A DNA stretch of 64,000 bases from Klebsormidium nitens (taxonomy: Eukaryota; Streptophyta; Klebsormidiophyceae; Klebsormidiales; Klebsormidiaceae). A program made the position numbers and the translations under genes. Below, in pieces: positions 36,252 to 48,470 of this stretch. Every line of letters starts with the position of its first letter. Position 1 is the stretch's first letter. The stretch covers positions 60,236 through 124,235 of the forward strand of contig DF237186.1 in assembly GCA_000708835.1 (NCBI GenBank), given 5' to 3'. The notes beneath the pieces are model-generated. The model had not been told where the DNA came from and made no database searches. It saw only the letters and a list, made by a program, of their open reading frames with translations.

Positions 36252-38297
36252 ACCGACCTAGCAGGATCAGTAACAGCAAACTTCACATCATCAGCTGCTG
36301 CGGCTCTTCATGGACAATCTTAACATCTCAGAACTCCCCAACCTCGTGTAGGGTATTCAAGGAGCTTGCAGAAGGGGTCAACAGCCAACATGGGTTGCAA
36401 GCTGCCCATGGAAGTGACGCAGCGATGCGATCTAGCCGCCTTTCTAAGTTTTCCACCTGGTTCTCACCCTGCATTCAAGTTCCTGGTTTGGGAACAGCGT
36501 CGGTAGTCCTGACTCAAACTTAGAGGCCGGAGAACGGAGAGGCTAAAAAGTGGGAATAGGCAGATAAGGGAAAATATAGAGGCAGACTTGGGAAAAAAGA
36601 GAATTTCCTTTAGAGGGGGAAGAAAAAGGCATAGAAAGAAGAGGGGGGATACGGAAAGGAGGGGGGATCGCCGTGGTCACATGAGGAGTCTGTACTCTTG
36701 AACAGATAATGAAAACGCGTCGCGTACTCCCATGAATGCGTACTTTCTGCAGTCTGAGTTTGCTTATCTTGAAGAGGGAGAAGGGAGAGCCGTGGATGTC
36801 CATCGCACGGCTCAAATTCATCGAGTCCCACGCATTCTTTTTTTTAAGATTTTTTACTCTCTTTCGTGGATGCGTGAAGCTTTTTGCCAAACCGGATAGG
36901 GTGCTTGGACTTCAGCGGAACCTTAGCGGAACACCGGAAATCGAAAGGTCCACGGTGCGAGCCCGAGCTTGGAAGGGTCATCTTTTCGAAGAAAGTGATG
37001 AGTACGGTGCGAGTTGTACGCTTCGACCCTAAAACCCTAAATCCCTGTAAAACTGGCCCCTGTGACCCTACGACCTGAAGCCTGAGAAGGAGCAAATCAC
37101 TCTATGCTGTTATCTTTGCCCAGTCTGTAAAAGCGACCAGACTGGTTTCCGCTCCTCCTAGGGCGTAACGCCAGTCGAGAACCTCCAGTATGTTGTATGT
37201 ATATGACAGATAATGTAAGCGTTACCTCCGGGAGGGGGACTTTCCCTCACTATGTAAATGTATACACCTATACGTCGATGTTTCATGTACACTGTACGGT
37301 GCACTGAACACTGAAAACCGAACGCAGATTCTGCAGGAAAACGGAAGGTTATGCACCGTCGATAGAGGAGTGAGGTGCTAGCATTGACGGCAGAAACCCG
37401 TCCGTTTAGAAGGACGAAGTCTAACTCTTTCCTGACCGTCGATCTTGTGGATCTCATGGTGACAACGCTTCCAAAGAAGGATGCGCAATTAGGTACTGAC
37501 TTCTGAGTCCTGGCTGAGACATGAGTACCTGCATAGTACATATCTTAGGCCTCTAGATAGTATAGGCATGTGTGCGATTCTAAGATTCGGCCGCCTTGCT
37601 TCGATGTAGGATTCCTACATGGGATGTTGCTGTGGCCAACAACCTGACAACTTGCTGACAATCTCATCTACAAGTGGTGCTTCGGCCCGGTCGTTTAATG
37701 TCACTTATGATTCGTTGTTAGGTAGATAGGGCTGAAGTATGTCGCAATTGCAACAAAGTGTTTGTATTAGAATCGACCATGATATGCGACATATTCAACA
37801 TATGGATGCAGCATGCACCTTCGCTATGGCATGCACTGGCCAACTCCATTTTACAAAGAGGTCATGAGTCTTGTCACACATGATGATACAGACTGTGCTC
37901 ATTTGTCATCTTGGCATGCGACAGATAAACGATCACCCACCGAAGGAAAGGATTGGTCATAAGATCTGAACGAGATTAGCATGGGCTTCAAACAAGCCCT
38001 CATAACGGTGAACATGGAAAGACCCCGGGCCCTGAATCTTTTGACTTCAAACATAACAACGCGACAGTCCATACAATCCTTTCAAATTGCATACATCCTA
38101 TTAATAATGCGACTAAACTTCATTTGTGAATTTTGACTCAAAAGTATAATCGCCTTAGCAACGCCAGAAAGCTTTGTTCTAACTTTACACAAGTGTACAC
38201 TAACGCCCTTTCTATTGCAATCCGCAAGAGCCAAAGAATAACAAGCGCTTATAAGTTGGCTCATCTAAAGCATGTACCGGAAACACCAGAATGCGAC
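36252..38297. other. Intergenic region between KEA start and RVE 3' end
   Basis: About 2 kb between two genes on the minus strand. The left part should be the KEA promoter and leader. It includes a plant telo-box-like AAACCCTAA at 37032-37040. The rest is AT-rich and without coding signal and should contain the RVE 3' UTR at its right end. I found no RNA gene or mobile element ends. Confidence 0.45.
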
Positions 38298-41200
38298 TCA
38301 TCCCCCTACACTCTTTGCTGGCTCCTTACTTTCCGTCCGCATATCCCTCTGTATTGTTTGGGACACCCCCAATCCCAAACCAAGCCCAAGAGGAACACCG
38401 TCGGCAAAACTCGAAGCCCTTGTAACCCCCCTCCCGCCTTGCTCGTAAAGAGGACTCTGCTGTTGCTGCTGCACGGTATCCCTGTACCCAGGGCTATCCA
38501 GGAAAGGCGCGCCTGTCGCCACCAAGTTGCCTTGCTCGCCAGGGGTTACTGAAGCATCCGATGGGGTTGGAGGGGCGCTCTGTGACTCTGGCTCTATCAT
38601 CCGGGGCTGTGCTGGCTCTTCGGGCTGCTGGCCGCGAGCTGACGAGTCCGCAAGGGCCAAGATGTGTTGCTGCGTTTCGACAAGACGACTTTCAGGATCC
38701 GAGGGTCCCCCAAGGGCAACAAAAAGATGTCATGACAGGCCCCTGATGTGAACAGAAGCTGCGGATGGTCCACTTTGAGAAACCTGCAGCTTGCAAAAGT
38801 TTCGCTGGCGCACAGGTGACCGCGCCCACACGGGCCACACGGCTGCAAATGGCATGCGCTTTCCCCTAAATTCACAAATGCGATAAGTTTTCGGTCTGAT
38901 TGGTGCACAGGAAGACAAGGCACGTACATAAGCACGTGACACTGCTGACAGGACATTCCGGCAGAAGAACGGCATGTTTTCTTGGGTTCTGATAGCGTAT
39001 GGGGAAGGCAAACTGCAACCCCCGCGATGCTTCAGAGAAGAATCTAAATCTTTCTAATGCTGATGCGGTGCACTACAAGTGACTTCGTCATCCACTTATA
39101 GTGGAGGCGACAAGCAACGACATGAAAAACGGTAGCTCACCTGTTCTGCGAAAACTGGGCTCGCCAGGTTGATTGCGAGGTTCCTCATCAGCAGGATGAT
39201 GGTCTCGCGGTCGATTGGAGGCATGCACTTCAGCTTCTGCAGATTCCCCGCAACCCCAATCTCAAACACATCTCCCAAGAACCGATACACCTTAGCGAAG
39301 TCGGGGTTGGCTGCACAAAATAAGGGGAACACGCTGGTTTGGAAGAAGCCGTAACCAGAAGGAAATGCACACTTCTTGCCCAAGTCAAGCCTCCACTTGA
39401 TGGAAACTGCACACTGCACTGAAAGAAATAGTGACCACAGTTTAGGACCCCGGATCCTGCTCATTGCCGCCAAAAGATTCTTCAAAGAGTTCCTTGTAAA
39501 GGTGGCATAGCAGCCTTGTGAGTATTTCCTCAAACGTGATTTCCCCAACACTTCGTTTCTTCCCCTCTCGTTCGAAATCGGTGGTGCAGTCCACAGCCAC
39601 ATGTAACGACCACAACTGAAACCGACCATTCTACGACCAACGGTATCCAAACCAGACCTGAACTTTATAACGCAATCATATGCAGATATACCACAATCCT
39701 CCTTCCACTCCTTCAGTCTCCAATCATGTGTCTCAGTCACTAAAGGACGCAGCTACCTTTTGAAGGAGTGTCAGGTCCCCAAGCTGGAGCCCCCAACGTG
39801 CCAGTCTCCTCCTGAGGCGACTGTGGGGGCACCGCAGGATGGGCTCCCCCAGGAGTGTAAGCACCTTCCCTGGGTGAATAAACCTTGCTGGAAGCAACTG
39901 CTGCTTGTTGCGCCGCGTGGGCAGCAGCGACTACTGCGAAGTCAAAATCGAAAACCTTGTCTAATCAGTATAAGCACAGGTGAGGGAACACTGGTGCGAC
40001 AGTCTTAATTGGAAGAAAAACGTCAATCGGAAGACACTCTGCAGACTTTCTGACTTGCAGCAGACCATATCAGCGGCCTTAACGTCTGGGAAAAGCGTAG
40101 AGGTAAGTTGTGGACGCTTTCATTAACAGAGTACGGTACTAAAAATGAAAACATCGTTGGACATCCGACGCCGATTCACCATCCACTCAGGTTGGCTGGA
40201 CAAAACAAAAGGAGTGCTGTCTGTAAGCTGCCTAATAAAGCCAGCAATTGAAACGCTTTCTAAGCAGCCCTCCGAAGGGGAATGTCAACTTGCCTTTGGA
40301 AGCTTTTTGAGGATAAGGTTGTGAGGATTTGCGCTTGGGCCTTGGGGGCGGCACGTGTGCATCCTGACCAAGTTTCTGGACCTTCAGAAAATACTTCTGC
40401 GCGTGACTCCGGATCTGCAAGGGTTCCACCTCGAGAGTTGAGCTTTGAAACAAGCGCGAGAAAAGTGTCTAGCAAGATAGTGGGGCGAAACTCGGGGTTA
40501 CACTCTCGACACAAATGGAGAGGGATCAACAACATCGGCATCACTTATAATCTGCACTATTTGCTAACTAGAAGCGCCAACAAACCTCTTCACATCGACG
40601 AGTTTCAGAAGAATAGACACCTGAATCAAAGCCAACAACCTGTATTGATGTTGCATATTCTCGGAAAATTGAAAACTCAAAAGCAGCTCATCTCATCATT
40701 CCTCACCTGTATGACAGTTTTTGTTCCCACGTACTCTTCAATCTTTCTCCAGTCCCTATCAAAACTGCACACAAGAAAGTCCATTAGGTTCAGGCTTTCA
40801 GGCCCCTCTCACAAATGCAAACCACTGTGGAGAACCGCAAACCAACATTTTCCACAAGAGATTTCAGTTGCCGAATGCTCAGATGGATTGCGCTTCACTA
40901 ATTGAGCTTCTAAACTCTGAATGTGGACAGAACGACGGGGAACCTGGTAGAGGGAGCTATTTGCGATTAGCAAATGGAATGAGCACTTTTGACAACAGCG
41001 ACAAGGGCAGGTGGACAAGGAGATATTCCAGGCAAGCCAGCTCTGAAGCTTCGATGAGAAACCGACACGACCAGGTAAAGAGACAAGACAATACACCATC
41101 CAAATTTATAGACAGATTATGCAACTTTCCGCTCCATTCAACCACCCCACACTCAGCTGCATGCACAATGGCGCATCTTAAGCTGGGCGGACAGAAGAAC

Positions 41201-41922
41201 TTCAGAAAGGTAAAGTTTCATGCCAGTGTCAGATTTCTTCTGCCCATTTTCAGCTTCTTTGCAAATCAACAGAGCCTCTCTTGCACACAAGCAATGTTGA
41301 AGGGCCCGATGTAGACTAGAACAAGATTGTCGGACAGCAAGGAGTTCAGAGATCAGCAACTGAATGAAGCGCGGGCAGCCCGAAGATAGAGCATATTGAT
41401 GCATGGCAAAAAGCCATAAATAACCTGTGGAGAAGCTGCACACCAACCCACACCTAGCACAAGAATTCAAGTTCACAGATCTGCAAGCCCATTCCAAATG
41501 ACAGAATGTGTCCAAAAACAATTAGCTTTTAGGTATCAGAGAAGGAACTGCAGCACACAACCAGCAAACAAAACGCATCTGCAAAAGAGGGATACAGACG
41601 AGCTGCATACGAAGACCTGAGCAATGGGACTTCCAACCCTGCTTGCCCCCAAGCTCTCAACCAAAGCAGTTACTCACAGTTCTAGGGCCTTCAGAAACTT
41701 ATTGTGCTCCTGCTCGGTCCAATTCTCCCGCTGCTTGGTAATGGTGTACGGCTTGCGGACTTTGCCATGCATGTCATCACCCTTCCCCGACAGCTCTCCC
41801 GATGGCGACAGCACGGGAGTCAACGGCCCCGCTGCCATATCCCCCGGAGGAGGACCTAGTCCAGGCGAAAAGGCGCCCTGACCAAGCATTGTCCCGGCGG
41901 AAAAAAGATGCGGCCTGCGCAT
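38298..41922 (-). CDS. RVE: REVEILLE8/LCL-type single-MYB (SHAQKYF) clock transcription factor
   Basis: This is a nuclear one-repeat MYB factor of the CCA1/LHY/REVEILLE family, whose members bind the evening element and tune the circadian clock. Exons on the complement are 41922-41678, 40764-40707, 40414-40294, 39933-39757, 39310-39141 and 38669-38298. They give 380 aa with continuous phase (369 aa if the next Met at 41889 is used). The MYB repeat begins [20 protein letters not shown], continues [19 protein letters not shown] and ends [17 protein letters not shown] with the SHAQKYF signature at residues 104-110. It is followed by [18 protein letters not shown], diagnostic of the RVE4/6/8 branch. 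The LCL region (about 201-257) has [10 protein letters not shown] and [20 protein letters not shown]. The C-terminus is Gln/Pro/Gly-rich. The donor after exon 3 is aaag|gcaagt, a probable GC-AG intron. It is divergent from the FAM21-like gene. Confidence 0.93.
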
Positions 41923-42850
41923 TTCCGCAGAGCTTGTCTCGCATTTGCTGCGCCCTCCTTCCTTCAAGACGGTTGTGCGCTCCCCTTCCTCGCCCTGTCA
42001 CTGTTGATCAGTCAGGGTGAGTCGAGGCTCTGTTCAGCATGTCATTGTTGGGCGTTCCGTCTTCCTCCGAGTCCCAAGTGACTGTGCGCGCGGAACTGTC
42101 CAAATTCAATCTGCGGGACGCCGGAAACCGGGCGGAAAAATACTGGCCGGAATCTGCATGCATGCGCCCCACACTCAATTGCGTTCCGCCGGAACTCTGA
42201 GTCTGGCAGGGCGCTTCGTGCAGCTTCGTGTGGGGCCACAGCCTAAGGTACTTCTCGGATTCCACTACCCATGCGAGGTGCGTGGCTCTTCTGCGCCAGT
42301 GGCAGAGGAGCTGGCAGCCTGGCACCCTCCTCTTTTCTTCCTCTTTTTCCAATTTTTTAGATAGATCTCAGCACCCAGCAAACGAGGCATTGAGCAGGCT
42401 CAGAAACTAGGGCGCGCACAGGAACGGGTAGCACACCGTTGAGAGGACTAAGTTCAGGTCCCAAGGCCTTACAACCAATTTAAACGGGAAGAATTCATTT
42501 GACTGCACCCTCAATTGTCCTCGTGACAGATTGTGAAGAGGACTTTATCCACTCGGAACATTGGGATCTACTCATGGCGCTTTTGAAGCTAATAGAATGT
42601 TGTCTGCTTTCGCTACTTTCTAGGCATCTTCTGAACTGATGGCAGATGCTCAGGAGGGCACCCTCTGCTCATATAGTGTCACTTTTATCAATTGTTCTGT
42701 ACAGAAAGCGATTTTGGCGATAATCCCAAGTAGTGCACTGGATTGATTGCCCCTGGTTAGAATACTCAGCAAAGACAGGAGTGCTGTACAGTGATCCTTC
42801 AAACTGCGTGGAGCTAGCGCAGAAGTACTTGTCCAAGTCCTTCCACAGGC
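41923..42850. promoter_or_regulatory. Divergent promoter region between RVE and the FAM21-like gene
   Basis: About 930 bp separates the two start codons. Open frames cover 42008-42364 on both strands (114-115 codons), but neither has a recognisable pattern or joins a model in phase. This part may be RVE 5' leader. TGACGTCA-type words appear near the FAM21-like start. Confidence 0.4.
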
Positions 42851-45800
42851 ATGGCAGCTGATCTGACCCGCCTCGCTCAGGAATCCCCAGAGTGGTGCCT
42901 GGCAAGTGACGTCAAAGTGAGTGTCACTTTGCTGGCCCTTGGCTAGCGTTCTCCTAGTTGTAGTTTGAAATGCGTCTGTCTGCGGAGACCTCATGGGGCA
43001 ATAGCAATATGCGATCTTTTCAAACTCTGTCATCGCATTGAGTGGTTCTTGGAAAGCAATCGTCTCCTGTTGTGTCTGAACGCCTACTGCTTGGTGTCTT
43101 AATTGAAGGTAGTTATCAGACTGCACAGTCGTGTTGCAAGGATGCGACCACTTTTGTCCTTCTTTCAGCTTCTCTTTGCTCCGTACACCAGGAATGCAAC
43201 TGATCCGATCTTGCTGTGACCACGTCCAAAAAGCATTTCTTCATGATGGGGGAAGAATTACGGGGGAATCCTTTATTCTGCTACGTACTCTTTAGGGGCT
43301 AGAAACTCTCTTCTCTCCTTCTTTGTGGCAAAACATACAACTGTGGAGACATGTTAAATGTGGACCAATTGCTGTCCTTCTTGTCTGTGCCATACCACCT
43401 GAAGGCGGTTATGAGGAGTCTTTCTTTGTCAGATCAATCTAGTGATATGAGAGAAGCAACTACACAAATGGAGCAGCCAGTGCCTCATACTCTTTTCACC
43501 GATAATGTAATAAGCGCGAACAACGTCCACCTTTTCCCTGACTTCAATTGCCCGTGTCACCTTTCCTGGGTAGACACTACTTTGTTGATCCCTTTTTGAG
43601 TACGTAGTTTCATCGCTTTCTCCAATGTCTGAAGTACTCTATCACTGAGTTCGTTGTGATTTCAAGTCTCACTCTGTTGCTGCAGCTTTTAGCCTGGCTC
43701 AAGGGCTTCTCCCAAGAAGTAACACAACGCACTGAGTTGCTCACCGGCCGTATCGAAGCACTGTCCCATGACGCCTCAGTGGCGCAAGCAGACCTCCGCA
43801 ATGTGTTCACGAGCCTCCACCAACTGTCCAACACGCAATTTATCGAGCAGGTAAATGTGTGGAACACCTACAACATCTCTGCAGTTCCCTTCAAGTCTTG
43901 CATCGCTTGAGTCTTTTCTCAAGCTGTTCAGTGCACCCTATGATCCATCTAGCTCAGTTCTCTCCGTTCAATTTCGCATCGGTTACTTGTTCGGAGGTGC
44001 CATCTCCTTTCCTGTTTTCCCTGCACATTCCGTTCAAGCAGGCGGGATGTTCTTGGAGGCGCTTTTATTATTTCCCTTGTTGGCCTCTATCCATTGGTGT
44101 ACACTTTGCCCTCCCATCCTCTTAACTCCGATTCAGACCTTCCTTCAAGAGCATTCCCGTCGGGCCAGTAACTCAAAACTCCGCTTCTTGTATATAGGGA
44201 CGGCAATACTTCGATCCACCCTGAGGACCGTCAATCGCTCCACATACAAAGCTTTTGGTTGGTGTGGTTCCGAACAGAACCCCTCTCTGGAGGGGAAGAG
44301 CGAGGCCGGGGAGGAAGAAAAGAAAGAAACAAGAAGATGGCTCCATTACGTCCCTCTCAACAAAGCTTTCCTGCTCCTGCAGCGCGTTCAGGACGAAGAC
44401 GAGATCTCCGCCCCCTCGTCACCCCCTCCTCAGCGTGCATCCCGCCCCCCGATTGCGCCAGGCCCCGAGAGCTTCGAGCAGAACGTCGTACCCAAGTACC
44501 GCGAAGCAGTGGAGATCGCATGGCGGGTTCTGAAGAGTGCCGATTGCCCTTCCACAAGTCAGCCCTTAGAGACGAACTCAACGAGAGATGAGGGGTTGAG
44601 ATCCGGTCCCTCGTCCACCTCCCAAACGAGAGAAGCGGGATTGGAAAGAATTCGGAGAAGGGAATGGCTAGATCGCCCGCTGCCTCTCATTCTAGGAACA
44701 GACGCTTTCCTAGCGGACGAGTTCTGTGGCCTTCCACCCCCCGACACGGAGGAATACCGCCCCCCCCTCACGGAATCGTACGAGCGGGAGCGCAGGGAAG
44801 GCCACTTTGCAGGTCCCCGGGAGGACCAGGTGCCGAGCGTTCCCGAGAAGGGGGGTGAGAAGGGTTTGGATTCGCAGTCGGAGGGAGGTGACGTCGAAGA
44901 CGGCTGGACGCAGATCAGTAGTCGGAAGGACTACTCGGAAGTGGAACCAGCGGTCTCTGCTGCGCTCAACTTCCGGGCGATGCTGGAAGAGGCCTTGCGG
45001 GGGCCGTCCGGAATATGTAAGCCGGCCGACTCTGCCCTGTGATTCTGAAGGCTGTTGCGTACAGGGCCTTTCGTATGAGTGTCCTTTTCGAGCAAGTCCG
45101 GCTCGAAGAAATTTGTGGTACAACTGGTTTTGACACCCGGAAGTGTAGTACTTGTCGATCATCATTCCAGCAAGTTTGAGGAAGCCGTTAAGGTGTGGGC
45201 ATTCCCGCCCGACATTATCGACTTACAGAAGCAGGAAGACGTGTCCGAAAGATTCTGCTTCGAACCGTCTCCGAAAGTTTTTAGGAGGCGTTGTCGTGAG
45301 TTGTGTTCGAGGAGACTTCGTCATGCTCCGCCTGCAAGTCGTAGCTGATGAAGTGGGTGAACTCTCGCCCGTCTTAGGACAGGCCCGGCGCAGGCCCCGA
45401 AGCGTGGTTTTTTATTGGGAGAGGAACGCCGTTTCGCGGATGCTCTTTGAAATACAAGGTCGAGCCAGGGTTTCCACAGGTTGGCGCTTTGCGATAATGG
45501 ATTTTTGCACTACTGCCCTGTGCTGCCGAAGCTTGCCAAGCCCTGGGCCTTCATCGAACTCCGGTCTCCGGGTCTCCTGCCTTTCTAGATTGGCCAAGCG
45601 CGTACTGTAAGGAAGTAAGAAGTCGAAATATTAGCCAGAGTTGGACTTAGCCTATGCTTCGGGTCGACTAAGGGCGGCAGCTAGTGTTTGAAGCCCTTTG
45701 TGCTTCGCCTCCGCACAAAAGCCGGTCATGCTGAAAGGAGGAGGGAAAGAGCATTTACCCACACTTTCCTTTGCTTTTCGTCGGCAGACGAAGATGTCTC

Positions 45801-48470
45801 CAGCCCCTCAACGCGACGGCCCACTCACGAAGGCGAATCAGATCCTGCCACGTCAGCTTCGCATGACGAGGCTCCCGGTGCCACCAATCGTGAGTCGCAT
45901 GACGCTACAAAGAGTACGAAGGATCTATTAAATAAAAGGGGCGGGGGAAGTGAAGCCAGTATGAGTAGCCGAAGCCATGGAGAGAGAAGGAGTGCGAGCG
46001 GTTTCCTGGAAGAGACGAAGCAGGGGTTGGAGTCGCAAAGAGAGGGAGACGGAGCCCAAAGCTCGGGGAGCACTGGGCCTCAAGACAAAGCAAAGCGGGT
46101 GGTGTTTTCCGAAGATGCCCACGAGGAGCGGCCTGTAGGTTTTAAGGGTGGGGAGGGGCGTCAGGCGGAGTCAGCAGAACAGGCGGATGGGCCGAGTGGG
46201 AAGAGCACTGAGCGGTCGTACGGTGCGTTTGGAGACGATTGGGACAACGAGGAGTTCAGCTTCGGGTCTTCGACCAGTAAGAAGGTGGGCGCTCAAGCTT
46301 GTACTTCACTCTCTTACATTGAAAGTGGTCAACACTGTGTTTGTCTCGGATGTCTTGGAGACTAGTCCTTGCTTCCACGTCCTGCTGCCTCCAAGAACCT
46401 GGCTCTTGGTTGCGATTGCTGCTCCCTCGCGATGGGCCAACTTTATCCGCGTTGCCTCACGATCAGCGGTTGCAATGCGTCGAAAGGAAATGCAATCCCT
46501 CCTTGGGCCCTACCTATAGGACCCTGTATGCATTCTGCAACGTAGTCTTCAGTGAGTAAACAGGAACAGACGTCAAATCCGGGAATTCCAGAACTGCAAC
46601 GATGGATTGTCTTTTCTCCAGTTCCCCCTTGAGAGCATTATTGCAAGTGTTCCTTACCTACGCTGTGCTGTTGCTAGTCAGAGAGAATTCGTGACTATCT
46701 TTCACTGCTCACAGAAGACACAGCTTCTTAAGAGGCGTAAGCAACCTAGAGCTCTTGGCGGAAGCAACTCAGTGAATCCTGACCCGAGACATTGAAATCG
46801 CCGTCGGGTAGGAGAACTTTAAGACCTCGATTAAATGTTGCGCGACGGCACGCTTACTGTTAAAGGCGTTCTTTCTCTGACAGGGCAAGCCCTCGTACAC
46901 TCTCGACCTTGACGACCTCTTCAAACGGAAGCCCCGCACCGCCCCGCTTCCAAATGGCTCGGATTCCTCAAGTGGAACCTTTGGGGAAGGCGCTTTTCAA
47001 GGTCCCGCAGAGTCTCAAGTGTCCAGCAACGGGTTAGGATGGGGGTTAGGCGGTAGTTCACAAGCTTCTGGAGGAGTAGGCCCACAAACCGTCAAAACGG
47101 GGTCAGGTGTGGGTTTGGGAGGCAAAAACGCGGCAATGGATGCGGTTACGGCAGCCCTTAAGCAGCGGCAGGCGGCGTCCAAAGGTTCTCCTGAAAAGCC
47201 CTCTGAGAATTGGGTTAGCCAGTCGGTTAGTGCAGACTGGGTTAGGACACCTTCAGCCGACGTGCTTGGGGAGCCGGTTAGCGTTGATTTCGAGGATGAT
47301 CGAGCGGTTCTGGACGAGACGGGGGTGTGGAGTCCGAGCCTCACCAACCCCCCGCTTCGAACAGAGCTTTCGTTTGGGCCGGTGGAAGACCATACGGAGG
47401 GGGGTGAGGCTACTGGCAGGGAACAAGACAGGAGCGGGGCGGAAGAACCGAGCGATGTTCGGAAAAGTGAAGACTTGGGGAGGTTGCGAAACGGAGATGA
47501 TTGGGAAGCGGAAGCAAGCGACGGGTTTCCAGCGGGAGGCGGTCGATTGCACGGGCGTTTGGAAGCGGAAACGGAGTCTGTCAGGGCGGCGGACAGTGCC
47601 TTGCGAGAAGGTGCGGGTTTCCACAAAAAGGGCGAGGAAAATACTGAAGCGGACCGGGCGAAAATGCGCAGCGAGGACACGGGAGGGAAGGGAGACAGTG
47701 AAACGGCTCAGGTAACGGTGCGGGAACCAGGGGGCAATGGCGGGGAAACGGGGAGTGGCCGCCTTTTTGGTGTTAGGAACGATCGGGCAGAGACTAAGGG
47801 CGGTGAAGCGTCCACTTCGGGGGGGCAAAACCTCGGGTTCGGAAAAGGGGGGGCGAGGTCGAAGTTGTTTGGGGACAGCGACGAAGAGGATGACTGCGGG
47901 CTGCCGCTCTTTGGGGGGAAGCTCGGGCAGCGGCCGGGGGGGAAAAGGCGGGGTCTGTTTGAAGATAGCGATGAGGAAGCGGGGGGGTTAGGGTTTGGGC
48001 GACGAAGCACGGGTTTGTTTGGTAATGGGTACGGTTTGGCAAAGGACGGTCTCGGTGGCCAGAAGCAGAGCACCGGGCTCTTTGGAGACAGTGAAAAGGC
48101 AACCGGGGGACTGTTTTCGAGCGACCGGGGGGAAGGTGATGTTAGCAGCGCGAGGGCCGCGAAGTCAGCGGCTGAGGGATCCCCCAAAAGCGATGCGGCC
48201 AAAGCTGCGAGGAAAGCCGATGAGGGCTTGTTCGGGGCGCCGCAACAGCAAACGGCTCTGAGTGCGGATCTTTTCGGCGACGATGAGGAAGATGGGGACC
48301 TCTTTGGTCTGAGTGGGCTTGGTCGCCATTCGCGTGACAAAGCGGGATTTGGGGAGGCGGGCCCAAAGCGGACGACTGGGATCAGCGCTTTTCTCGAGAG
48401 TACGTATAGCAGCGACGAGGAGGATCCGTGGGAGGGCCGGTTGGCCAAGCTCAAGGAAGGGCAGGACTGA
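42851..48470 (+). CDS. WASHC2: FAM21/WASHC2-like subunit of the WASH complex
   Basis: FAM21 tethers the WASH actin-nucleation complex to endosomes through retromer VPS35. Exons are 42851-42916, 43686-43850, 44383-45016, 45788-46284 and about 46885-48470. They give about 980 aa with phases 0, 0, 1, 0. The N-terminal head matches animal FAM21 in order: PEWCLASDVK then LLAWLKGFSQEVTQRTELL (family: WSLAADAGLLxFLQxFSQQT), DLRNVFTSLHQLSNTQFIE (family: RLHNVFNDFLMLSNTQFIE), VVPKYREAVEIAWRVL, and WLDRPLPLILGTDAFLADE (family: DRPLPYLIGSKLFMEQE). The long tail is disordered, rich in Gly/Glu/Lys. It repeats LFa-type motifs in the last third: KLFGDSDEEDD, GLFEDSDEEA, GLFGDSEK, DLFGDDEEDGDLFG. In family members LFa motifs bind VPS35. 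As I count it, the reading frame is one base short within 46885-46923 (see findings). The head assignment is strong; the exon 5 start is less certain. Confidence 0.85.
47750..48345 (+). repeat. Degenerate LF-acidic (LFa-like) protein repeats in the FAM21-like tail
   Basis: At least eight L-F-x-acidic or F-G units occur over about 200 codons: LFGVRND, LFGDSDEEDD, LFGGK, LFEDSDEE, LFGNG, LFGDSEK, LFSSD, LFGAP, LFGDDEEDGDLFG. The acidic members correspond to the FAM21 LFa motif (Leu-Phe followed by Asp/Glu). The spacing is irregular and the DNA is not a tidy tandem array, so this looks like conserved short linear motifs rather than a minisatellite. Confidence 0.75.

Noticed and set aside
37020-37050. 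Interstitial telomere repeat
   Set aside because: Only one and a half CCCTAAA-like units are present. At most this is a plant telo-box in the KEA upstream region.
43855-45042. 395-codon continuous plus frame as one exon
   Set aside because: The first 528 bases are intron between the FAM21-like exons (donor at 43851, acceptor before 44383); only 44383-45016 is exon. The long frame is accidental.
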